Below are positions 37,297-43,211 of a stretch of 43,211 bases of DNA, in pieces. Positions within the stretch are counted from its first letter, which is position 1; every line of letters begins with the position of its first letter. The stretch is from Mycobacteriaceae bacterium (GTDB lineage Bacteria > Actinomycetota > Actinomycetes > Mycobacteriales > Mycobacteriaceae), in assembly GCA_029977845.1 (NCBI GenBank), contig JAPOKC010000022.1, positions 1-43,211 of the forward strand, written 5' to 3'. The position numbers and the translations under genes are program-made. The notes under the pieces were generated by a model. The model searched no databases. It was not told the DNA's origin and saw only the letters and a list, made by a program, of their open reading frames with translations.

Positions 37297-38619
37297 TCAG
37301 TCGGCCGTTGAGGTGACCCGCCGGACCCTTCGGTCCAGGGCGAGGGCCTGCAGTGGCCGTCCGGCGAACCAGTACAGCCGCCCCACCAGACCGCGCGGAT
37401 AGAAGATCGCCCGCTGTTCGTAGCGGCTCCCGTTGCCCTCGGGGGTCACCGTCATCTCAAGCCATCGTTCGCCCGGCCCGCGACGTTCCGCGCGGAGTTT
37501 GAGCACCTGCCCGGGTTCGCGTTCCTCGATCCGCCAGTGCTTCGGAACGCTGCTCTCGACGGCCTTCCACAGTCGCTCCGGACTCGCCGAGGTGTGCCGC
37601 GATCGGATGTCGGTGTACACCACCTCGCCGGCCCAGTCCGGATCCGAGGGCAGTTGCGCGGCGGTTCCGGTGTTCCACGTGGTCTCGACCGCGCCGCGTG
37701 AAATCCTTTCCAGCGCAAGCGAAACCGAGCGGCGGTAGGGGGTCAGTCCGCCTTCCGGTGGCGCGATGATGGTGTCGATGTCGTGGTTGCTCATGACAGC
37801 GTCGCAGTGCAGCGACTCAACCAGCGGCCGGGCCAGACCGGACGGGATCGGCGTCACCAGCCCGACCCACAGAGCGGCGATCCGCGGAGTGAGCACCGGC
37901 AGCACCAGGATTCGCCGCGGGCGCAGGCCGGCGACCTCGGCGTAGATCTGCATCATGTCGCCGTACTCCAGGACGTCGGGGCCGCCGATGTCCCAGGTCC
38001 TGGATTCGGGCACCGGGCAGGTGGCCGCGGCCACCAGGTAGTGCAGGACATCGCGGATGGCGATCGGCTGGATCTTGTTGTGCACCCACTTCGGGGTGGT
38101 CATCACCGGCAACCGGTCGGTGAGGTGGCGGACCATCTCGAAGGACGCCGAACCCGACCCGACCACCACGCCGGCCTGAAGGACGACCGTCTCGATCCCG
38201 GACGCGATGAGGATCTCGCCGACCGTGGTGCGCGAGCCCAGATGTGTCGACAACTCGGCGCCTTCGGGATGCAGGCCGCTGAGGTACACGATGCGTCGCA
38301 CGCCGGCTTTTCGGGCGGCGGTGACGACGTTCTGCGCGGCCCGCGCCTCCTCGGCGGCGAAGTCCTTCTCGAACCCCATCGAATGCACGAGGTAGTAGAC
38401 GACGTCGATGCCGTCGAAGGCCGCTTCCAGCGATGCCGCATCACTGAGATCGCCGCGGGCCACCTCGATGCTGTCCCGCCACGGGACGCCGGCCAGTTTC
38501 TCCGGTGTCCGGGCCAGTGCCCGGACCTCGAAACCATTGTCCAGCAGGCGCGGAACCAACCGGCCGCCGATGTAGCCCGTCGCACCGGTCACCAGGCACC
38601 GCAGCCGTTGCTCGCCCAT
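37297..38619 (-). CDS. NAD(P)-binding epimerase-like protein with DUF2867 C-terminal domain
   Basis: A 440-residue two-domain protein. The N-terminal part (about 1-290) is an atypical SDR with VTGATGYIGGRLVPRLL and YLVHSMGFEKDFAAEEARAA, the same layout as YbjT-like proteins. The C-terminal part (about 310-435, GEVVYTDIRSRHTSASPERLW onward) resembles the START-like DUF2867 domain. The substrate is unknown. The ATG at 38619 overlaps the cupin stop (TGATG), so the two are co-translated. Confidence 0.82.
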   Translation of the reverse strand: MGEQRLRCLVTGATGYIGGRLVPRLLDNGFEVRALARTPEKLAGVPWRDSIEVARGDLSDAASLEAAFDGIDVVYYLVHSMGFEKDFAAEEARAAQNVVTAARKAGVRRIVYLSGLHPEGAELSTHLGSRTTVGEILIASGIETVVLQAGVVVGSGSASFEMVRHLTDRLPVMTTPKWVHNKIQPIAIRDVLHYLVAAATCPVPESRTWDIGGPDVLEYGDMMQIYAEVAGLRPRRILVLPVLTPRIAALWVGLVTPIPSGLARPLVESLHCDAVMSNHDIDTIIAPPEGGLTPYRRSVSLALERISRGAVETTWNTGTAAQLPSDPDWAGEVVYTDIRSRHTSASPERLWKAVESSVPKHWRIEEREPGQVLKLRAERRGPGERWLEMTVTPEGNGSRYEQRAIFYPRGLVGRLYWFAGRPLQALALDRRVRRVTSTAD

Positions 38620-39044
38620 CAGGAGACCACGCAGCCCGACGGTGCGGGCGTCTCGACCGACAGCGGCGCCCCCACCGGGTTGATATAGACCACTTCCATC
38701 ACCAGCGGTGTCGAGCCGAGGTTGCGCCCGTTGTGAACGAAGTCGGGGCCGACACCTTCCTTCACCGGAGCGCCGGCGTCGTAGACCTCGTCGACCACGC
38801 AACTGCCGTCGTAATGCGTCATGGCACCCTCGGCGATGAAGCCGAACACCTCGCCCGGGTGGTAGTGCCAGCCGGTGCCACCGCCGGGAGCGACGGTGAT
38901 CCGGGTGACGGTGTACTCGATGCCGTCGACGACATTGTGCGACTGGGTCTGCACGTCGGCCCCGACCGGCGGTGTCGCGGTGGCCGGGGCGGCGAGTGCG
39001 ACAGCGCAGATCGTCATCGCCAGCCCCACCGATGAACCCTTCAT
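38619..39044 (-). CDS. Exported cupin-domain protein
   Basis: A 141-residue protein. The first 23 residues form a signal peptide ending near ATA (SVGLAMTICAVALAAPATAT). The mature part is a single cupin: GTGWHYHPGEVFGFIAEGAM supplies two histidines and a glutamate for a metal, and FVHNGRNLG supplies a third histidine. Two cysteines (in GSCVVDE and near the C-terminus) could form a disulfide. The substrate is unknown. GGGAGG lies very close to the ATG. It leads a two-gene unit with the epimerase-like gene and is divergent from the DUF2461 gene, with short repeats between. Confidence 0.8.
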   Translation of the reverse strand: MKGSSVGLAMTICAVALAAPATATPPVGADVQTQSHNVVDGIEYTVTRITVAPGGGTGWHYHPGEVFGFIAEGAMTHYDGSCVVDEVYDAGAPVKEGVGPDFVHNGRNLGSTPLVMEVVYINPVGAPLSVETPAPSGCVVS

Positions 39045-39054
39045 GCCTCCCAGA

Positions 39055-39077
39055 GTGTCATACACGGTGTCGTACAC
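39055..39077. repeat. Tandem short palindromes GTGT-N3-ACAC
   Basis: GTGTCATACAC (39055-39065) and GTGTCGTACAC (39067-39077) stand 12 bases apart centre to centre in the cupin/DUF2461 divergent gap. They may be a pair of operator half-units on the same DNA face. The core TGTCGTACAC also occurs at 43185-43194. Confidence 0.45.
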
Positions 39078-39087
39078 AATGGGCGAT

Positions 39088-39717
39088 ATGACGTTCAAGG
39101 GCTGGCCCATCGAGGCGGTCGAGTTCTACGAGGGCCTGCAGGCCGATAACTCCAAGGTCTACTGGCAACGGCACAGGGCCGTCTACGACCGGAGCGTGCG
39201 GGCCCCGATGGAGCAGCTGCTGTCCGAACTCACCGACGAATTCGGGACCACCAAGGTGTTCCGGCCGTACCGGGACGTCCGGTTCAGCGCCGACAAGACG
39301 CCGTACAAGACCAACTGCGCGGCCACCCTCGGATCGGGTCTGTCGGTGGGTTACGTGTCGTTCTCCGCCGAGGGCCTGTCGGTCGGCGGAGGGCTGTACA
39401 TGCCCGATGCCGCCACGCTGCGGCGCTACCGGGAGGCGGTCGAGAAGCAGAAGTCCGGGGCTCAACTGGCCGGCATCGTCGACGAACTGCGCCACGGCGG
39501 TTATCAGATCATCGCCCACGAGGTGCTCAAGACCGCGCCCAGAGGTGTCGCCTTGGATCACCCGCGCATCGATCTGCTCCGGCACAAGGGCATCGCGATG
39601 ATGAAGGACTGGCCGGTCGGAGCCTGGCTCGGGACCGCCAAGGCCAAGGACCGGGTGGTGACCGTCCTGCGCGCCCTGGCGCCGCTCAACGGGTGGCTGA
39701 CCCGGTACGTCGGCTGA
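39088..39717 (+). CDS. DUF2461-family protein
   Basis: A 209-residue protein with the DUF2461 pattern: FYEGLQADNSKVYWQRHRAVYD, then FRPYRDVRFSADKTPYKTNCAA, and KGIAMMKDW near the C-terminus. The family has no established function. I prefer the ATG at 39088, because CACAAT lies seven bases before it and no ribosome site is present; an ATG three codons earlier is also possible. It is divergent from the cupin gene over tandem palindromes and precedes purM by 30 bases. Confidence 0.83.
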   Translation: MTFKGWPIEAVEFYEGLQADNSKVYWQRHRAVYDRSVRAPMEQLLSELTDEFGTTKVFRPYRDVRFSADKTPYKTNCAATLGSGLSVGYVSFSAEGLSVGGGLYMPDAATLRRYREAVEKQKSGAQLAGIVDELRHGGYQIIAHEVLKTAPRGVALDHPRIDLLRHKGIAMMKDWPVGAWLGTAKAKDRVVTVLRALAPLNGWLTRYVG

Positions 39718-39733
39718 CCGCGTACCGGACGGG

Positions 39734-39739
39734 TAGCCT
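39734..39739 (+). promoter_or_regulatory. -10 element of purM
   Basis: TAGCCT lies eight bases before the purM ATG and no ribosome site intervenes, so the message may be leaderless. Confidence 0.42.
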
Positions 39740-39747
39740 TAGCGCCG

Positions 39748-40866
39748 ATGTCCGGCAAGTCCAGCACCCATGAGTCCGCCCAGCCGCAAGACGCCGGGGT
39801 CCCCGCGGGGATCTCCTACGCATCCGCGGGTGTCGACATCGAGGCCGGCGACCGGGCCGTGGAGCTGTTCAAGCCGTTGGCCAGTCGGGCCACCCGCCCC
39901 GAGGTCCGGGGCGGCCTCGGCGGCTTCGCGGGACTGTTCGCCCTGCGTGGCGGCTATCGCGAGCCGGTGCTGGCATCCTCCACCGACGGGGTGGGCACCA
40001 AGCTCGCGGTGGCTCAGGCCATGGACAAACACGACACCGTCGGACTCGACCTGGTGGCCATGGTGGTCGACGACCTCGTGGTCTGCGGGGCTGAACCGCT
40101 GTTCCTGCAGGACTACATCGCCGTCGGCCGCACCGTGCCCGAACGGGTGGCGGCCATCGTCTCCGGCATCGCCGAGGGCTGTGTGATCGCCGGCTGCGCC
40201 CTTCTCGGCGGTGAGACCGCCGAGCACCCCGGGCTGATGGAGTCCGACCACTACGACATCTCGGCCACCGGGGTGGGCGTGGTGGAAGCCGACGACGTGC
40301 TCGGACCCGATCGGGTGCGCCCCGGCGACGTGATCATCGCCATGGGATCCTCCGGCCTGCACTCCAACGGTTATTCGCTGGCCCGCAAGGTGCTGCTGGA
40401 GATCGACCGGATGAACCTGGCCGGTCACGTCGAGGAGTTCGGCCGCACCCTGGGCGAGGAACTGCTCGAGCCCACCCGCATCTATGCCAAGGACTGCCTG
40501 GCGCTGGCCGCCGAGACCCAGGTCCGGACGTTCTGCCATGTCACCGGCGGAGGACTGGCCGGGAACCTGGAACGAGTCATCCCGGTCGGCCTGGTCGCCG
40601 AGATCGACCGCGGCACCTGGACCCCGGCCCCGGTGTTCGCGATGATCGCCCAGCGCGGCCGGATCGAGCGTGCCGAGATGGAGAAGACCTTCAACATGGG
40701 CGTCGGAATGGTCGCGGTGGTCGCGCCGGAGGACACCGACCGGGCCCTGGCCATCCTGACCGCACGTCACCTGAACTGCTGGACGCTGGGGACCATCGCC
40801 AAGTCGGCCGGTAAGGGCAGTGATGGGGCGCGCGCCACGTTGGTGGGCCAGCACCCGCGGTTCTAG
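39748..40866 (+). CDS. purM: AIR synthetase (phosphoribosylformylglycinamidine cyclo-ligase)
   Basis: A 372-residue enzyme that closes the imidazole ring of FGAM to give AIR with ATP. It has a loose N-terminal 20 residues, then ISYASAGVDIEAGDR, STDGVGTKL, LGGETAEHPGLM, the phosphate loop GSSGLHSNGYSL and the C-terminal FNMGVGMVAVV. ATG start after TAGCCT. It ends six bases from the convergent DUF3073 gene. Confidence 0.97.
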   Translation: MSGKSSTHESAQPQDAGVPAGISYASAGVDIEAGDRAVELFKPLASRATRPEVRGGLGGFAGLFALRGGYREPVLASSTDGVGTKLAVAQAMDKHDTVGLDLVAMVVDDLVVCGAEPLFLQDYIAVGRTVPERVAAIVSGIAEGCVIAGCALLGGETAEHPGLMESDHYDISATGVGVVEADDVLGPDRVRPGDVIIAMGSSGLHSNGYSLARKVLLEIDRMNLAGHVEEFGRTLGEELLEPTRIYAKDCLALAAETQVRTFCHVTGGGLAGNLERVIPVGLVAEIDRGTWTPAPVFAMIAQRGRIERAEMEKTFNMGVGMVAVVAPEDTDRALAILTARHLNCWTLGTIAKSAGKGSDGARATLVGQHPRF

Positions 40867-40872
40867 CGCGGG

Positions 40873-41037
40873 TCAGCGACGCCAGTCGTCTTCGGACTCC
40901 CAGGACTCCTGATCGGCGTCAGCCTCACCGGACCCGGTCAGCTCCTGCTGGAGTCGACTGAAATCAGTTTGCGGAGAACTGTATTTCAGCTCTCGGGCAA
41001 CCTTCGTCTGCTTTGCCTTAGCCCGGCCGCGGCCCAT
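40873..41037 (-). CDS. DUF3073 small protein (Rv0810c-like)
   Basis: A 54-residue protein with a basic N-terminus (MGRGRAKAKQTKVARELKYS) and an acidic C-terminus (EADADQESWESEDDW). This is the actinobacterial DUF3073 family, found beside purM/purF in many members, with no known function; the charge split suggests a nucleic-acid or ribosome partner. The ATG directly follows the GGGGGATCCCCC palindrome, which contains its ribosome site, and a strong hairpin lies further upstream. That leader may control expression. Confidence 0.88.
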   Translation of the reverse strand: MGRGRAKAKQTKVARELKYSSPQTDFSRLQQELTGSGEADADQESWESEDDWRR

Positions 41038-41049
41038 GGGGGATCCCCC
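41038..41049 (-). promoter_or_regulatory. Palindrome covering the DUF3073 ribosome-binding site
   Basis: GGGGGATCCCCC is a perfect 12-base palindrome immediately before the ATG. The G-run with the preceding GAG (minus strand) is the only ribosome site; a four-pair GGGG/CCCC hairpin with a GATC loop would hide it. Confidence 0.55.
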
Positions 41050-41060
41050 TCGCGCAATAA

Positions 41061-41088
41061 CGGAGCGGCCTGAGGGCAGGCGGCTCCG
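41061..41088 (-). promoter_or_regulatory. Long hairpin in the DUF3073 leader
   Basis: Arms CGGAGC and GCCTG pair with CAGGC and GCTCCG around a four-base loop, with one mismatch, giving an 11-pair stem. It lies between a TAAAGT -10 and the start codon, so it would be transcribed as 5' leader RNA. Confidence 0.6.
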
Positions 41089-41115
41089 GATCAATTCGTA
41101 TTCGTCCTGCCGCTC

Positions 41116-41121
41116 ACTTTA
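41116..41121 (-). promoter_or_regulatory. -10 element of the DUF3073 gene
   Basis: TAAAGT on the minus strand predicts a start near 41109 and a leader of about 72 bases that includes both the long hairpin and the GGGGGATCCCCC palindrome. No convincing -35 is visible. Confidence 0.4.
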
Positions 41122-41144
41122 CCGTGCCGGACCCCGAAGTGCCC

Positions 41145-42224
41145 TCAGGTCCGCCTCAGCCGGTCCACGGCGACCCGGCCCGCGCCCGCCACATCCGGTG
41201 GCGGCAACGAATCGGGGTCGATCTCGGTGGCCACCGGGTGTTCCCCGCCGGTGGTCAAGGCGGTGCCGGCCGGAATGCCGCGCTTGATCAGGGCCAGCGC
41301 CATCGGACCCGAGTCGACATGATCGACCACGGTGCCCAGCCGGCCGACGACGCGGCCTTGCGCCAGCACCGGGTCGCCGGTGGCGGGGCGCTGCGCGGAA
41401 CCGTCGAGATGCAGCAGCACCAGCATCCGCGGCGGCCGGCCCAGGTTGTGCACCCGCGCCACGGTCTCCTGGCCGCGGTAACAGCCTTTGTCGAGATGAA
41501 CGGCGCTTCCGATCCACCCGACCTCGTGCGGGATCGTCCGCTCATCGGTGTCCACGCCCAGGCGGGGGCGCAGGCCGGCCACCCGGTGCGCCTCGTAGGC
41601 CCACACACCGGCGCGGCGTACGCCGGCGTCGGCCAGCCGCTGCAGCCACTCGTCCTTGCTCTCCCGGGGTACCACCAGGTCCACCTCGACGGCGTCCGAG
41701 GGCATCCGGCGTGCGAACCCCGCACCGGGCAGTGGCACTGCCGTCGACTCGGCGGGCAACGCGTCCAAACCCAGGACCTCGAGGACGGCGGGTTCGGTGA
41801 GCTTCGGTCCGATCAGGGAGAGCACGGCAAGATCCGCGGCGGCGGGTTTCACGTCGGCCCAGAACACCATCCGGGTCAGATAGTCCAGAAGCGCTGTGCC
41901 ACGGGATGATTCGGTATCCAGGTAGGTCGTGCCGTCAAGATCGGTCTGTTGCCAGTGGTCCTCGACTCTGCCCTGACCGTCCAGGCTGAGGTTCTCGGTA
42001 CAGGCGCCGTCAGCCATGTCGGCGACGTGCTGGGTGCACAGCGAATGCAGCCAACTGAGCCGCTCCGGTCCGGTCAGCGTGAGCACCGCGCGGTGCGAAC
42101 GATCCACGACCACCGCATCGCGCTCGGCTGCGCGCTGCTCGCCGAACGGATCCCCGTAGTGCCAGGGCATTCCGGCATCGGGTGAACCCTCGGGTGCCGG
42201 GACGGCTGCGGGTGCGGCGCTCAC
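41145..42224 (-). CDS. ygfZ: YgfZ/GcvT-domain folate-binding protein (Rv0811c-like)
   Basis: A 359-residue protein of the aminomethyltransferase-fold family. The diagnostic KGCYRGQE motif with its conserved cysteine is present, along with SHRAVLTLTGPERLSWLHSLCT. YgfZ-type proteins assist iron-sulfur enzymes, using tetrahydrofolate. That is fitting beside PurF, which needs a 4Fe-4S cluster, although the link is inferred. The GTG start lies six bases after a minus-strand TAGAGT, which suggests a leaderless message. Divergent from the aminotransferase over 40 bases. Confidence 0.9.
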   Translation of the reverse strand: MSAAPAAVPAPEGSPDAGMPWHYGDPFGEQRAAERDAVVVDRSHRAVLTLTGPERLSWLHSLCTQHVADMADGACTENLSLDGQGRVEDHWQQTDLDGTTYLDTESSRGTALLDYLTRMVFWADVKPAAADLAVLSLIGPKLTEPAVLEVLGLDALPAESTAVPLPGAGFARRMPSDAVEVDLVVPRESKDEWLQRLADAGVRRAGVWAYEAHRVAGLRPRLGVDTDERTIPHEVGWIGSAVHLDKGCYRGQETVARVHNLGRPPRMLVLLHLDGSAQRPATGDPVLAQGRVVGRLGTVVDHVDSGPMALALIKRGIPAGTALTTGGEHPVATEIDPDSLPPPDVAGAGRVAVDRLRRT

Positions 42225-42230
42225 CCCTGC

Positions 42231-42236
42231 ACTCTA
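42231..42236 (-). promoter_or_regulatory. -10 element of ygfZ
   Basis: TAGAGT on the minus strand, six bases before the GTG. On the plus strand, TAGGCT (42250-42255) is the probable -10 of the aminotransferase; the two do not overlap. Confidence 0.45.
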
Positions 42237-42264
42237 CGAGTGAGGTCACTAGGCTGGAGGGGCC

Positions 42265-43137
42265 ATGTCGAGCCAACCCTCGGTGCTCGTCACCGTCGAC
42301 GGTGACGTCTGCGATCCCGATCAGCCGCTGCTGAGAGCCGATGATCTGGCTGCGGTGCGCGGAGACGGGATCTTCGAGACTCTGCTGGTCCGTGACGGCC
42401 GCGCCTGTCTGGTGGCGGCTCACCTGCACCGGATGGCGCGGTCGGCGGAGATGATGGAGCTTCCCGCGCCTGACCCGGCGGCATGGCAGCGGGCGATCGC
42501 CGTCGCCGTGGCGCGATGGAACTCACTGACGGCCGATGAAGGTGCGCTGCGCCTGGTGTACAGCCGTGGCCGGGAGAGCGGTTCGCCGCCGACCGGTTAC
42601 CTGATGATCAGCGCGCTGGCCGCCCGGGTGGCCGCGGCCCGTCGGGACGGGGTCTGCGCGGTGTTGCTCGATCGTGGCCTTCCGGTCGCAGGGGTCGCGG
42701 AGATGCCGTGGCTGCTGGCCGGCGCCAAGACCTTGTCGTACGCGGTGAACATGGCGGCACTTCGGCATGCCGCGGCCCGGGGCGCCGATGATGTGATCTT
42801 CGTCAGTTCCGACGGCTACATCCTCGAGGGTCCGCGCTCGACGGTGGTGATCGCCACCGACACCTCGCGTCTGCTGACCCCGCCGCTGTCGCACCCGATT
42901 CTGCGCGGCACCACCGTGCAGGCACTGTTCGAGGTCGCGCGGGCCGACGGCTATGACTGCGACTATCAGGCGCTGCGGCCGGCGGATCTCGACGCGGCAC
43001 AGGGCATCTGGCTGGTCTCCAGCATCACCCTGGGAGCACGGGTGCACACCCTCGACGGCCGTCGGCGTGACTGTGATCCCCGGCTTGCCGAACTGATGAC
43101 CGGTCTGGTCGACGCCGCGATCGTCAGCGACCGCTGA
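42265..43137 (+). CDS. pabC: Class IV PLP-dependent aminotransferase (Rv0812-like; ADC lyase or D-amino acid aminotransferase)
   Basis: A 290-residue fold-type IV enzyme. The PLP lysine is K155 in LAGAKTLSYAVNM, and the glutamate near PLP is E188 in YILEGPRSTV. Family members are aminodeoxychorismate lyases, branched-chain or D-amino-acid aminotransferases. The M. tuberculosis homologue Rv0812 has been linked to aminodeoxychorismate lyase and D-amino-acid transaminase activities. Beside YgfZ, a folate enzyme is appealing, so I use pabC with reserve. The ATG follows TAGGCT by nine bases and has GGAGGGG close by. Confidence 0.82.
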   Translation: MSSQPSVLVTVDGDVCDPDQPLLRADDLAAVRGDGIFETLLVRDGRACLVAAHLHRMARSAEMMELPAPDPAAWQRAIAVAVARWNSLTADEGALRLVYSRGRESGSPPTGYLMISALAARVAAARRDGVCAVLLDRGLPVAGVAEMPWLLAGAKTLSYAVNMAALRHAAARGADDVIFVSSDGYILEGPRSTVVIATDTSRLLTPPLSHPILRGTTVQALFEVARADGYDCDYQALRPADLDAAQGIWLVSSITLGARVHTLDGRRRDCDPRLAELMTGLVDAAIVSDR

Positions 43138-43144
43138 AAGCGGG

Positions 43145-43197
43145 AAAAAACCTGTGGCGCAACGGCCATTGCGCCGGTACGGTCTGTCGTACACAGG
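43145..43197 (-). terminator. Nested inverted repeats and T-tract: candidate minus-strand terminator or operator
   Basis: Outer arms CCTGTG (43151-43156) and CACAGG (43192-43197) enclose an inner dyad GGCGCAA-N6-TTGCGCC (43156-43175). On the minus strand the structure is followed at once by six T (43150-43145), as in an intrinsic terminator. On the plus strand the inner dyad instead precedes a TACGGT -10 (43178-43183), so it may be an operator. Confidence 0.4.
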
Positions 43198-43211
43198 AAA
43201 GGAGGTGGTCC
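43196..43211 (+). promoter_or_regulatory. Very long Shine-Dalgarno sequence at the right edge
   Basis: GGAAAGGAGGTGGTCC can pair with the whole 3' tail of 16S rRNA over 16 bases with two G-U pairs. It must serve a plus-strand gene starting beyond the window. Confidence 0.55.

Noticed and set aside
43131..43143. CCGCT-GAA-AGCGG hairpin over the aminotransferase stop followed by an A-tract
   Set aside because: On the plus strand it is followed by A rather than T, so it is not a standard intrinsic terminator for this gene.
43196..43211. Reverse complement resembles the 3' end of 16S rRNA
   Set aside because: Only 16 bases match, with two differences and no further rRNA sequence, so it is a ribosome-binding site and not an rRNA fragment.

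Overview
The window comes from a high-GC actinobacterium. It is almost certainly a member of the Mycobacteriaceae, most likely a fast-growing environmental Mycolicibacterium. The evidence is a mycobacterial-type CYP51 with its ferredoxin and CYP123, and a gene order that follows the Mycobacterium tuberculosis Rv0761c-Rv0812 segment. That order is adhB, ferredoxin, cyp51, SDR, cyp123, TetR, aldA and so on, with purD, purB, purC, purS, purQ, purL, purF and purM interspersed. M. tuberculosis comparisons are from memory, not from a search. I saw no tRNA, rRNA, insertion sequence, phage gene or CRISPR array, and no gene-free stretch longer than about 170 bases.

Layout. 1-5302 (minus strand): an NDMA-dependent alcohol dehydrogenase cut by the left edge, with its own KstR-like site, then a tightly overlapping operon read leftward as TetR, cyp123, SDR, cyp51, ferredoxin. 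5470-9043 (plus): a catabolic set of aldehyde dehydrogenase, SDR, hydroxyacid dehydrogenase and carboxymuconolactone-decarboxylase-like protein, divergent from the TetR operon, with twin inverted repeats in the shared control region. 9047-17726: a small membrane protein, an orphan carboxyltransferase, purD coupled to a mycothiol-type isomerase/DinB-like gene, a Tat-type esterase, TetR plus SDR, DUF429 and purB.

17735-23127 is the least ordinary part. It holds a mycofactocin-type SDR, a TetR regulator, and a minus-strand operon of Rieske oxygenase, two NTF2-like proteins, cytochrome P450 and ferredoxin. It sits between purB and the Rv0779c/purC pair, where M. tuberculosis carries cyp126. An identical 18-base sequence containing a degenerate palindrome lies upstream of both the SDR/TetR pair and the Rieske operon. 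I read this as one self-contained regulon for oxidative breakdown of an unknown hydrophobic substrate.

23239-43137: the Rv0779c-like membrane protein, purC plus an intact oligopeptidase B, SDR and MBL-fold hydrolase, a secreted protein, purS-purQ-M18 aminopeptidase, purL-membrane hydrolase-SCP-like protein, purF, a DUF2867-type epimerase with an exported cupin, DUF2461, purM, DUF3073, YgfZ and a class IV aminotransferase. The right edge ends in an unusually long Shine-Dalgarno sequence for a gene beyond the window.

Together the pur genes encode most of de novo IMP synthesis: PurF, PurD, the PurS/PurQ/PurL complex, PurM, PurC and PurB. PurN, PurE/PurK and PurH are not here. Two features of architecture recur. 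Many genes have a TANNNT -10 hexamer 6-8 bases before an ATG/GTG, which suggests leaderless transcripts. All eight convergent gene pairs abut or overlap, leaving no room for ordinary terminators.
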